From positions 26,053,878-26,117,877 of the forward strand of contig NC_086368.1 of the NCBI RefSeq assembly GCF_036324505.1: a stretch of DNA of 64,000 nt, in the 5' to 3' direction. This stretch comes from Eleginops maclovinus. Lineage: Eukaryota > Chordata > Actinopteri > Perciformes > Eleginopidae. The number at the start of each line of letters is the position of its first letter. The stretch's first letter is position 1. Position numbers and translations under genes: made by a program. The notes beneath the pieces were generated by a model. The model did no database searches. It was not told the origin of the DNA and saw nothing but the letters and a program-made list of their open reading frames with translations. This document shows positions 1 through 11,957 of the stretch, one piece after another.

Positions 1-3000
1 CTTTTGCATGTTCGTGGAGAATTACCCATGTTCCTTATCTCATTTACACAGGACTAACAGTTGCAAAAGCAGCTAAAAAACTGGGGCTAGATCTGTCACC
101 TCTGCTTCTTCCTTATTCGTCTTTGCAAAGCCATGCCAGGGATGTTTATTTGAATTGAGGTCTCAACCCCACCTTTGGTGTTGTGTTGAAGCCATATAGC
201 TTTGGTGTCAGATTTTCTCTCAAGGCTTTGTCTGCATTTTGCTTAAGGTATTTAATATAAACATTGCATTTCTTTGTAAGTGATGGCTGTAAGGGGTTGT
301 CAGAGTGTAGCATCTGAAAGGAACAGAGATTGATGTGGAAAACGGGGAAAAGAGTGAATGAATGAATGAATGAAGCATTGACAGGAATTCATGACAGTAT
401 GGACAAGAGGCTCTGTCTCTCTCCCACTGAGCAGTTGATGGTTCTCCTTGTGAAAAGCATTTTCTTCAGAATTGCTTTGTGTGTTCGTATGTCCTCTTTC
501 CAAATACCACGGTAAACAACAGTATGACGTCACTTAGAAGCTGCTTGAGATTCTCCTGACATTCATTTATGTCATTATCTTCACATTACATCTGTGTAAC
601 ACATAACTGTATAAGTATTATGTTGGTGTATTGCGTTATTCCAAAAAAGGGTTATTTTTGGGTGACTTTTACTCATCAGCAGGTAGAGGTATGCTGTACC
701 AACTGTAAAGCCCCTTTGAAGATGCTTTGTAGACAGATTCAAATTCACCTCAAAATACATCAAGCCAAGTGCAATTTGGAAACTCTGCTCTTTACAGAAT
801 TTCTGGCGTCCACTTTGATGTTGGTATTATTTACTGCCAGAGCGACATTGCCTCATGGCGTTTGGCGTGCTCTATTTTCCTTGCCAGTGTGCCAGCAGTG
901 CATTAGTAAGGCAACAATTCTCTGGCCCACACTTTGTGGAGTTGTTCTCTGTCCTTGTGAAAACACAAAACACACTGGTAAAATATTAGTTTGTCATGTG
1001 TCGTGTAAACGCCACTGAGCAGACTTGCCTCTGATTACATCGAGACTAAATTTCATTACCTGATAATATATTGATTTAAGCATTTACCTAGAGACACACT
1101 TGTATCGCTGGACCAGTTATTGGCATCGTAAGAAGAACTGTTTGGCGGGATTACAACTCATTCCATTAGATATGAGATGAGGAAGTTGGAGGGTACACAC
1201 TTATTTATCATGGCAGCTGTTTGGGCTGAGGAATAGTCTTTGAGTCTGGAAAGCACTCCTGAAAGAGAGGGCTTAGGTGATCTAAGGAGAATAAGGTTCT
1301 GCATCATGGTAGCAGGCAGCTTCATTTCAGCTCTCCATATCTTTGTTGAGAGAAAAACAATGACCCACAAGATACATTATTTCCCAAAAATACAACAATC
1401 ACATAAAATCAAATGAATAACCAAGATGTCTGATGACGTGTACCTAACTAGGCCATGCTGGTACCAAGGTAGGTATGCAGGTTTGTATTTCTAACAAACA
1501 TTCTAGGTTTTAGAGGAGAATGTACCTGGGAAGTGACGTACATTGACGTCAAGCAAACTTTAAGTTAACAAAAATGTAAACCGGGGGTCTTGAGGCATTT
1601 CAGCCAATGTGATGCGCCTCTTTCTCTTCCTCGTGCATTCAACCAAAGCCTCCTCAAACATGACCAACTACTCAAGAAAAGGAAACCAGAACAACAACAT
1701 TTAGCCCCACTGAAATGTTTTTACATATCTCTTTACCTTTTAAACCTGAAGTAGTACCAGCACTAAGCCACTACAAACAAATTGCTTTAATGGCCGACTC
1801 ACTTTCTGGGGGCTTTGGTTGAGGTTGAACTATAGCGCTTGCTTTATTACGTCTTCTTGTGCCATTGTATGATATTTTCCCCAAAACTAGGGTGTCAGTA
1901 CATGGGAGGCAGGTTTCTCCTTTTAAGGTGTATTAATTAAACTGCCACTGGTATTACAGTACTGTTGAAATGTGTGTGGCTCTACAGGAAAGAAACAAAC
2001 ATCAGCATCAACTAGCATTAAATAAAAAGATGCTCAACAATGAAAGTACAACTGATGACACAGATAAAGGCTACCACTTCAGTCAATGAACAGCTGGTAA
2101 ATATATTGTCATGATCCTTGTTTTGTGTTTGTAGTTTCCTGTTTTATTTTTGAAATGTTTTCCCTCGGTGTGTCTGGTCTGGTTTTACTTCCTGTCCTTG
2201 GTTTTCCTCCTGTCTCATTGTCTCATTGTTGTCACCTGTTGCCCTCGTGTTCCTGCCTCTGCCCCCTGACTTTTGGAAATTCAGGGAACATTTGTTAAAC
2301 ATTTCAATGAAAACCTGGCTTGTATTGTTTATGAGTGGATTGCGTAGCTGAAATGGCATCACAGAACGTGAGGAAGCGCCTCAGTTGCTAAGTACGTGAG
2401 AGTTGGAAACCCTGTTAATTGACTTTTAACACAAGGACCTACTGAACAAACTTTCAAATCTGTCTGTATTTCCATCTCTCCTACTGGGGATTCTGACTTT
2501 TAGCCTTAGCCTCTAACACGATGTTACGTGTGTACTAATCAACATATATAATTACTTACAATTAATATTTATTATTGTGTAGTGCACATGTGCAGAAAGC
2601 CTGGCAGACAGCAACAGTAGCTAAGGGAGGTTGACCTTATCAAAATGGTCAGTTCCTTTGTGAAATAATAAAACATGATACTGCTCAGAGACTGCCTGAC
2701 CTAACCTTCCCTCAACCCTACAAGTAGAAACACCTCAGAGCCAGCACACATCGGGGCCTAGCAGCTCTGATAAATGGACACATCGCTCAGTGCTGATAAT
2801 GAGGAGTCAGACCTTTTCCTGGGACTAGCAGCCATCATGAAACCGCAGCACCGGTTCATTTGGATTAAGATGAGGTCAGGACACGAATTATGCAGCGATT
2901 TATTCATCTTCGCCCTATCTTTAAAAGTTCCATTAGAAACTCAGACTTATAAAAGAGCCCTGTAACATCTGGACAACTGTAACTGGTTTATCTTTTCAGT

Positions 3001-4480
3001 TGTCTTTAGTATCCAGTTATTCAACAAGTGATATATGCATCAGCACATGTAAATCTGATCGAACCGTGCCATGTTTTGTATCATTTCAATAGACCCAGTT
3101 GAATATTTACTGCGTGGTAATGAATGCCTCGCCTGCATAAAATACACCGCTTATGTTAGCAGACACTGATCAACATGTGTTTGTTCGCTTTGTCAACTTC
3201 AACATGAAGTCCAGCATGAATTTAACCAAGGTCTTTCATTGTATAATTTCAAGTTATGGTTATTTCTGCTCAGATGCAGATGGTCCAACGCAAAGACGGC
3301 CCCTTTTTTCAGTATTAGGTCTTACGGTGGGAAAATACACCCACCGAATTTGCAACTTCTCACCCGGGTGAAATACACTCTGGTTTGGTTTTTCTTCTGG
3401 TACTTTATCTGCTTGTGCGTGTTGATTCCAGTGAATCGAATTTCATTGTGTGTAGTTTGGACAATACGTTCTAGAGATATTCAAAGAACTATTAGTGTCC
3501 TTAGTAACCGTCTGTTATACATTAAACCCTTTAAGGTTTAGGGTTTAATACTGCAGTATTAGAACATTATTTCAAGTGTTTTTTATCGATGTTTCTGAAC
3601 GCGAGCAGGTGTTTTTACGAGTGGTTCTACAAAAAGCTGCATGCAGCCATACCATATCCCGAGCAAAATATGTATACTTGAGGATGTGAAAGCGTTTATG
3701 TAAATGAATGTTCTGAACTACATCATGCGAACGAGTGTGCTGTTATAAAAATGTGTCAATCATTTCTGTTTCATTCCGTCTCAGAGGTTTTTTCCATCAT
3801 ATGTGATGGGCCACTTGGGGAATGAAGAGAAATGGAAAAAGAATATTAAGCAGGTCAAGCTCTTTGATACCTATGTGTTAACAGCACTCACATGCACTAA
3901 TGATCTAATCCTTAGATAATTTTTGATATACCTTGTCAGAAGCGTTTGTCCTTTTTTACATCTACACAAACCTACCTTTTTATGCGAGAAATAAAAGGCG
4001 GGAGGTTGTATAAATGGAAAACCTTATAATTGGCCTCTTATGTGAAGGTGACCAAATTAGGACACTGGGTAATTTGTACTTTTGAAGTAGGAGGTATGTA
4101 TAGACACTTGAACATTATGAATTATAGCTCCTTCTGTTTTTACAATGCATTTAGTGGTCATTTGAATTGAGAGGTTTCAATTATGTTCAGAATCATATGT
4201 TAGGTTAAGTATGTTGTGTGAAAAATAAAACGTTCTTATCTATTAGTTTGTTCTGCTTTTAAACATGCTATAGTTAAGCGTCTTACTGAAAAGCAATGTA
4301 GACCCATCTCTAGTTTCAAACATATTTCTAAGCTACATTTTCTGTTTGGAGAAGCTCTGGAGAAAGTCATTTTTCTTCAGTAGCATCTACATTAGCATAA
4401 TCCTAACATACTGTAAGTTCAAAAGCCTTCACACAGACACACACAGCTAATTTGAGGGTTTTTAGTAATCATTTATGTGT
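1..4480. other. Intergenic, no gene recognised
   Basis: AT-rich non-coding DNA. Open frames here are short and lack recognisable domains or splice context. Visible are a short AATG tetranucleotide repeat near 355-374 and a segment around 2110-2300 resembling dispersed repeats common in fish (runs of TTCCTG, TGTCTCATTG and CACCTGT). Nothing else was identified. Confidence 0.6.
2110..2300. repeat. Possible dispersed repeat fragment
   Basis: This segment has the pyrimidine-rich TTTCCTG / CTGTCTCATTG / CACCTGTTG composition seen in many teleost interspersed repeats. No terminal structure is visible, so neither the class nor the ends can be fixed from this window alone. Confidence 0.3.
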
Positions 4481-4489
4481 GCATTAAAG

Positions 4490-5060
4490 GGGATATTTTC
4501 GATGAGCTCCAGCCCCGCTTACCTGTGGAGTCCCTCAAGGGTTCATGTTGGGCCCTGTCTTGTTCCCATTGTAAAGGCTGAACATGGAAAGCCTTTAAAT
4601 AACAACAACACCCCTTTTATTGTTTTGTTGATCATTTAAGAATTCATCTGCCAAGTAAGGAAAGTGGTAGGTTTACTTTAGCCTTTTCTGAACTGTTGGA
4701 TGGAATATTCTCAATGTTTTTGTAAAATAAGACTGAAGATTAAATGTCTCTTCTGGTATTCTTGGCCCTTTAGTTTCTCAAAACTCAACTTTTTGTTAAG
4801 AATCTTGGCGTAATGTTTGACAGCTTGCCCAAGAGAAAGGCTTATTTAACTCCAAACATCTTTATAGAATCATTCATGCCTTTATTACCTCAGCGTTATG
4901 TACCTTTTTGATTCTGGAGTGTCATCACTCCTGGTCAGTCTGCTTAACATTAGGAAAACTGTCGCAGATGTTCTAACTCTGATCTGTTTATCACAACGGG
5001 ACGGTTGAAAAGAGGTTCTGGCAGAATTATATTTCAAAACGAATTTTATTTTTGAGTGGG
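4490..5060 (+). mobile_element. Degenerate LINE reverse-transcriptase fragment
   Basis: Translation of the start of this segment gives CGVPQGFMLGPVLF, close to the GVPQGSVLGPLLF block of non-LTR reverse transcriptases. Further along, in shifted frames, come KNLGVMFDS and HAFITSALC, which resemble the C-terminal blocks of L2-type LINEs (LGVxFDS and AFITSRLDYC). Stops and frameshifts interrupt it throughout, so it is a dead remnant. The L2-type assignment rests on these short motifs only. Confidence 0.65.
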
Positions 5061-8000
5061 TATAAAAATGTTCCCAGGATCTGCAGGGGACGCTTCATTG
5101 GTCGATATTTAACATGAGACTACTAAATTGATCCTCTGTGGTATGAATGCATTTTAGGATTAACTAGTTTCCTTTGAAATACGAGCCAGTGATGTTACAC
5201 TCTTGTGACTCTATACGGTTGTTCGATGGTACTGATCCTTTCATTGTTGCAGCTAAACAGTATACTCTTCATAGCATGCTACAGCTGGCAGGCCTTTCAT
5301 ATGAGCACATGCTGTTTCTCACCCATATACCTCACTATTAACCATTTATCCAATCAATCCATTGCAACTACCCTTCAGATTGACCACTGTGTTGTTGAGA
5401 AAGACCTAACAAAGCGCAAAATCATTCAGAGATGGAGAAAACGGTTGACATGTCTTGAAAAAACACATTGTGCAGACAAAAGAAAGACATCTCAAGTCTC
5501 TGGGTAATTGTTCGCAATTGAAAGTCACCATTAAGGAAAATTGGTTGGACTGTCATGGGGAGCATAGAAAAAGAAGAGCAAGGTTCCGGAGAAACAAGTA
5601 AAGCAGTTCAGTTTCAGGTTCATATGTATTTTGTGCCTCTCCTGGAACATGTCTCCATGCTTTAATGTTCAGAAAGCTCTTTATGTTTCTCATACTGCCT
5701 GTGCTGCAGCACCTCTTTTCACCCTCTGTCTGACACCAGAGCCCAGTCTGCTCTGATTGGTTAGTTGGCCATCTATTTTATGTTTGGTCAACGACTTAAA
5801 GATGTCCCACCCCCTTAGCCTATCACGTACAATTACAGTTGGAGCGTTAGCCAAAATGTGTTGCATTGTGATGCCACTAAGTTAAAGAAGAGCGAACTTT
5901 GGGATTTTAACCTTTGCAGACCATTTACATGCACTATAATAGGGCCTTCCTTTAAATGATGTGAATTTGCAGTTAAAAGCTTAATTTTAGACACTTTAGT
6001 GTGAAATGAAAACTAACTGTCCAGCTTTTGGATGATTTAAAAAAAACTGTTTTAAGGCCAGCCTGGAGCCGCAACACAATGAAGAGCAAAACACGGGAAG
6101 AGATTGAATAAAGCAAGGAATTAATTATATTTTGATCAAAGAAAATGCAAACACTTGGTCACACAAAGACAGGGCCATGTTTCATGGTGTGGAGGGGGAA
6201 GAGGAAGAGGAAGTGGGCGGAGTAAAGAGCCTCTTTTAAAGGCTTAGCCCACACCTCCACACAGGTGCCCTCCATTTGGGATCAGGGAGATGAAATTTAA
6301 AATAACAACACGTAACAGCGTAAAGAGTGACTTCATGACCTGTCAGCCAAATCCCTCCCCCCTCAGTCTGTGAAGCAGCTGGGGACGCTGCAGTGGTCCT
6401 CTTTTGAGCATTTAAGGTCATCCAGCTGTCAGAAGGTCTCTAATGAGGACAAATTGAGGGTATTTGTTGCATGAACACTTTTGATGGATTTCTCTGTGCA
6501 GCTTAGTGATGTAGTAAAGTACAGAAGGGACGTTCGAAGCCAAGACACTCTCAGCCAATTAGAAATATGCCGGGTTTTGCTCTTGTTTCTCACAGGACAT
6601 AACTTACAATGACATGTTATGGCTCATATGTTAATCACTTCGACAAGACAAACCAGTTACCCTTTGAAGATGTCTTTCTGCCCGTCACCTTTTAATCCCC
6701 ATTGTCCGATTAAAGGATGAGGAAAGGTTTTTGGTGACATGGTGTCAGAAAAACATGACACACTGCAGACAAACAGAGGCGTCTCGGCCCCTTAAAGAGT
6801 GCAAATAAGTGTTTGAACTTTAAATCCAAAGGGATATTTTCCCTAACAAGTGGAGCGGCGCAGGGATAAAGGGAATCAGAAATGTGAAAAGAAAGTTTAT
6901 TTGGCAACACCTCAGAGGCCTCTCCTCAGGGGTTGAGAGAAAAAATGTAAGCATGTTGAAACATTGATCACTTGAGCATCTAGCTGCATATTTGAAGATT
7001 TACATTTGAAACACTGACCAACACCAATCAAATACATTTACATATAATCATATAACATTGTAGCAAACTAGATTGAAGATTCACATTTAATGGAAGATGT
7101 CATTTTTACAAGATAAACCACATTCTTGTTTGAGTGAAACACCATTTTGATGAATTTCTGAAACCTTTCACATCATTTGTTACATGAACATCCTTGACTA
7201 AAAATATTACATGCAATGAAATACAAGCACCAACTTTAATGCAAATGGCATGTCCATTGCATTATACGTGCTAATCCTTTTGAGGAAACATCCTGACATG
7301 AATACTGTGCTGGGGCTTCAGAATAACATTTTTCAGATTGTCATACCAGATCAGATTGTATAGAAGTCTATGAGAAAATGACACTACTTATCTGTTGATT
7401 CATTACACCGGTAAACATGAGTTTATATTCCCAATTGATAGCTCTGCGTATACTTCAATACAGAATAAGCCTAACTGTGTAAATAATGTTCCCATTTAGA
7501 GTAAAATAGAGGATAAATCAGGATATGCTTGGGAATTGGTGACACGTCTCCACCACTTTGTTGTCCGATTTGGGTGTTCGTGCATGTTTTCCAACTTGAA
7601 CCCTGTCACAGTTTTCAGCTAAAGAAAGTGTATTGTAACATCTTGTTTAGCATTCAGTTGTTCCTAACTCCACCCTCTTTTGATGCTTATGGTTCCCACT
7701 TCTTATATACAGTCTAATAAAGGTTCATCTTCTTCTTTCTTCTTCTTCTTCAGTAGGGGAGCAGGGATTTCGGGTACACCTTCAAGAACAAAACCTGAAG
7801 AGGTGACCTTGATGAAAGCCACAAACAGAAACGTGTATTTCTCCGTCAGAGAACATGCAGATGTTTAGGAGGTATATTGATAACCATGTTAACCATTGCA
7901 GTTTAAGCGTGTTTACCATCTTCTACTTACAAATAAACATACATAAAACTGAGGCAGTGATTCACCACCAACCACAGAACCCATGCCGCACATAATGATC

Positions 8001-9060
8001 ACTGAGCAATATTTATCACAATAACTTCAGTGAAAGAGATGTAAAACAGAACAAGGAGAATGTGTTTATGTTGAGAGAATGCTGGCTATAAAAAACACAT
8101 GTTGGCACAATGGCACTGACAGCTTGGTGGAAATAATCTCTGGAACCATCTGACCAGTATGATATGAATTTGTTAAGTATATAATAGAGTAAAATATAAT
8201 ATACTTTATACCTGGGCTTATCTTTTGAAATCTTCTGAAAATCTCAAAAGACAACGGTTATAAATAAATAAGGAACATGATATACCCCAGGAACGGAGAA
8301 AGAATGAACTGAGCTGTCAGTATGTGTGGTGTTCCTATGAGCTGAACAATCATGTGAAATGTATTCAGGGTCATATTTCCCCACCACACGCTGAGGATGT
8401 TTTACTGGCGTTCGACTGTCTCCCATATTATTATTTCATTTAAAAACAATACATTATTTTGCATTCAGAGAACGTTAGATAAGTGACAATGGCAAACACG
8501 TTTTGTCTACCTGATTATGTCATGTCGCTCATATACTGCTTTCAGATATAAAATAGGACCAGTGGCAGTCAAGAATAGCTGCATCGAATCACTTGTAAAA
8601 GACATATGATATACCATTTGGACCCTTAAACAGTTTAACAAATCCACATCCAGCTTTTATATATATGTTTTCAGACATTCAGTCTTTATGCAAGTGAAAT
8701 GCGCTCACCATTCATGCATATCGAGTTCATAAGTTCAATATATTACCTAAACCTTTTCTTTTTTGCGATGTCTCCCATCCAGGGAGTGATTGGTCAATTT
8801 TGAGTGCATCAACCTTATGCAATGTTCCACCAAAAACTATGTATTAGTATGTTGATTCGCTGCAAACAAATAAAGAGCCCAGGATGTGGAACTCTTTTTT
8901 ATCCTATACCTGAGTACCCAAGTTACTTTGCTCCACCCAATATTTTGTGTCAAGAGGCCCGTCGGAAAACTCCTGGTGCTCCCAATGGTCATTCAGACTA
9001 TGGCTGAGGCTGACGGGAATAGTTAGTTTTGCAGGCAGTTGGTTGTACACTAAAGATATG
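5060..9060. other. Intergenic, no gene recognised
   Basis: No coding region could be supported. It contains one copy of the interspersed element described at 5606-5955 and a short CTT run near 7731-7752. The rest is AT-rich sequence with chance open frames. Confidence 0.55.
5606..5955 (+). mobile_element. MITE-like element, family A, copy 1
   Basis: This is one of five copies of a short non-autonomous element in the window (others at 24861-25303, 27298-27381, 38102-38343 and 40545-40836). Shared landmarks are GTGCCTCTCCTGG, CTGTGCTGCAGCACC, CCAGAGCCCAGTCTGCTCTG, a CACGTACAAT block and GCAGACCATTTACAT. The right end is preserved (ATAATAGGGCCTTCC then TTTAA). The left terminus is worn, beginning about TTTCAGGTTCATATG. 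Confidence 0.7.
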
Positions 9061-9069
9061 GAAAAATTA

Positions 9070-9440
9070 AGTATTGACCTGGTGATGCCATGAAGGAAAG
9101 AGTTCAGGTATCACCAAAAATATGCATCCCCTTGGAGCCAGTCATGCATTCAACAGTTGTGTAGACATGTCACTCAAAACCACACCCATGTCAACCTCAT
9201 ATTGACAGGAGAGGAAAGGTCTTGGGATTCATCCTCTGGGAACCATTAATGTCATGAACCATTTGTGTCAATCGAATTTTGAGATGATTTGGTGGGTAAC
9301 GGGTAACTTTGACCTGCTGGTAGCGCTAAAGGAAAAAGTCAACGGATTCATCCTTTTGGAAACCTGAATGTCTGTACAAAAAGTCATGGTTATCCATCCA
9401 GCAGTGTCAGTCTGGAGCAAAGTGGTGGACCAACAAATGG
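9070..9440. repeat. Dispersed teleost repeat, two related partial units
   Basis: Two diverged units follow one another. The first starts near 9079 (CCTGGTGATGCCATGAAGGAA) and the second near 9310 (GACCTGCTGGTAGCGCTAAAG). Both continue into matching blocks: TCATCC...GGAACC, then AATGTC(A/T), then a stretch ending in AAAGTGGTGGACC. The wording is familiar from a very common fish repeat, but the class is not determined. It lies just downstream of the receptor gene. Confidence 0.5.
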
Positions 9441-9713
9441 ATAGACCGCACCACTAGTACGGTTTTTAGAAAATGTATAACAATCGTTCAATGTTTTTAA
9501 AGAAAGTGAAACCGACATGATAGCAAGTGTCCCGTTGTAATATCCCTGTCAAGACTTATAGTAGGTGAGTTTTGACTCTAAAATATTGTCTCCCTATTGT
9601 TGCTACAGTGACTTGTGGCACATTTTTCTCAGACAATGTCAAAATGTAATATTTTCTGTGAGAAAACCATGCTGGCCTGAGGTGAGTTTAAGCAATCCGA
9701 GGTGTCCGGACGT

Positions 9714-11364
9714 TTATCTGCTTTCTGACAGACTCTTGAGGCTGATGTACAGGGAGCTGACCATGGTGGCCTCCTCCTGGATGGACTCCTTCAGGTCACG
9801 CTGATCCGCACACATCAGGGCCACCATAGTCTTGGGCAGCTTCCCGCTGAACAGCAGGTAGATGCAGGGGTTAGCACAGCTGTTCAGACTGGCCAGCAGC
9901 ATCAGGATTGTGAAGGTAGCAGCTGGAAAACAAAGAACAAAAACACTTTCCCTGTCATTGTGATTCTATCTTGTTTTTATTTCCTGGTTTACAAGCTGCT
10001 GCATTCCAAAATGTAATTAATTAATTTCACCCAAGAGTCTCCCCTTTGTCTGCCTTTTAAAAAGTGAGAGTTTTATTTGCCAATGGCACAGAAAACATTT
10101 ATGTAAATATAATAGAATATTCTGAATTGAGCAATTAATTTTTTTCAATGTGTCTGGCTCTTTTGTGCTCCAGTTGACAGCATTATTTGTACATCTACGT
10201 GTATGTGTATGGTAATATCGCGTTTTTAAGGCGGCATTACAGTGAAGTGCTGTCATTTACTGAACCTAACCCATTTATTCCAGTGATTTTGTCCACATTA
10301 CTGATGATCATCTATTAAAACTCTCATTGTTTTTCCTCATTTTCTTTATAATTCACTTCGATATCTCTTTTGATTGCAGCATCTTTAGTATAGGCCTACT
10401 CATTCCCTGTCTTGTTTCGTGTACTTTTCCAGTACCATAAACAAAAACAAAAATGTAATATTTCTTCATGTTTTGAGATCCCAGACCCTGTCCTCTTACT
10501 CTGAGTGGGCGCCTCAACGTCCCACACGGACCACAGCTGCACGGTGAAGAAAGGCGCCCAGCAGACGATGTATACGAACACGATCACCACGGTCATCTTC
10601 ACCGTCTTCACCCGGGCTTTGGACACCCCTGCCACGCTGCTGGCCCGCGAGGACAGCGGCTTACTGACCGCCTGCGCGCCCTGCTGCGTCTTCATGTGGA
10701 AGTTAGTGTACACTGTGCGGCAGATGCGCACCTGGCACACGATCACCAGGAGAATGGGCAGCACGAATATCACCAGAGTAGTCCATGTCACGTAGGCTTT
10801 GGGACCCCACGGTTTTATGAACTGTGCCCAGCAGTCGTACACACCGGGGGCCACCTCCACCCGGGAGAAGATGAAGATCTGCGGGAGGCTGCCGATGAGA
10901 GAGGCGCACCAGGCGGCGCAAACAGGACCGTTCCAACGCGCCCTGCGCTTCTGGAAAGTCACCATGGGTTTACAGATGGCTTGATATCGGTCTATCGTCA
11001 TTACCACGATCATATAAGTAGAAGCAAACATCCCGACCACCTGCAGGTACTTCACCGCGCGACACAATACGTCCGGCCCCACAAATCGGTCCGTGATGTC
11101 CCACATGAGTTGCGGACAAACTTGGAAGAATGTGACCACAAGATCGGCGACGCACAGGTGGAGGACAAAGACGCGCATCCTGGAGAGCTGCTTCCTGCGC
11201 TTCCACAGCACCAGAAGCAGCCCGGAGTTTAGGATCCCCGCGGTGACGAAGATGATGGACAGGAGAGCTATTTCCACCTGAGCCAAGCGCTCATCCCGCG
11301 GATCATCGTCAGAGAGTGCGTCCCCCAAAGTGATGTTACTGATGTTTACAAGGAACCACGACAT
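9714..11364 (-). CDS. avpr2l: V2-type vasotocin/vasopressin receptor (GPCR)
   Basis: Class A GPCR of the vasopressin/oxytocin receptor family, expected at the plasma membrane to bind vasotocin-type nonapeptides. There are two coding exons, 10500-11364 and 9714-9922, giving 357 aa. The intron falls just before TM7, the usual place in this family. Visible: N-glycosylation sites at N7 and N10, the C101/C178 disulfide pair, DRY at 125-127 followed by QAICKPM, FxxCWAPFF around 265-273, NPCIY at 306-310 and C326 as a possible palmitoylation site. The TM7 string [10 protein letters not shown] and the WDxEAP loop match V2 rather than V1 or oxytocin receptors. The third intracellular loop is short. 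The start is the first Met before the glycosylation sites. It lies about 590 bp downstream of the trnt1 stop on the same strand. Family is certain; the V2 subtype, and therefore the symbol, is less so. Confidence 0.88.
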
Positions 11365-11578
11365 GCTTAAAAGTAGCCGTTATAAACCAACAGGTTAATT
11401 CCGATGAAGAGAGGCATTTCAATAAAAAGGTGTAAGCAGGCAGCCCTGGAATATGACTTTAAATATTACCTTAAAAAGGGAAATACTTAGAAGGAAAAAA
11501 ATCGTTATGGGAGCTTAGTGGGAAAATGACACTTATTGAGGGTCTCCAGGCAGAGTGTGCTGCTAGGAAAGGAGAGGG

Positions 11579-11586
11579 CTTTATAT
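11579..11586 (-). promoter_or_regulatory. Possible TATA box of the V2-type receptor gene
   Basis: The minus strand reads ATATAAAG about 215 bp upstream of the receptor start codon, in the short gap after trnt1. This is a match to a TATA box only; no transcription start is known, and AT-rich matches occur by chance. Confidence 0.3.
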
Positions 11587-11612
11587 GTCCACCTCGCTGC
11601 AGGAGGGAGGAG

Positions 11613-11644
11613 CACACACACACACACACGCACACGCACACGCA
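11613..11644. repeat. CA microsatellite
   Basis: An imperfect (CA)n run with interspersed CG steps, lying between the receptor start and the trnt1 stop. Confidence 0.9.
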
Positions 11645-11957
11645 AATAATACAACCTTTTTATAGAGCATGTTCTTTTAAGAAATTATACACATGTGCAG
11701 TTCAACAGAGGAGCCAATCAAAACCAAACTTATATATGTCATTATATAAAAGCACTTTCCTAGTAGACATGTTGGGGATCTCTATATATGGTCTTCAAGT
11801 GGAATAATTTAGAACGAAATCATCAGCCGCTCTGATCGTCACACTTCTTTCAGCGTCCTTTCTCGAAAAGAAATGAGCTCAATCTATACCAATCAATTAC
11901 AGCAATCAAATCATCATGGTGCACCAGGACAGAAAACACGTCCGCTTTGCTCCTCGA

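Noticed and set aside
569..1018. 149-codon plus-strand open frame
   Set aside because: No recognisable domain, no splice or promoter context, and ordinary AT-rich composition; length alone is not enough in a vertebrate genome.
10505..11281. Plus-strand open frames opposite the receptor exon
   Set aside because: They are antisense shadows of the GC-rich receptor coding exon.
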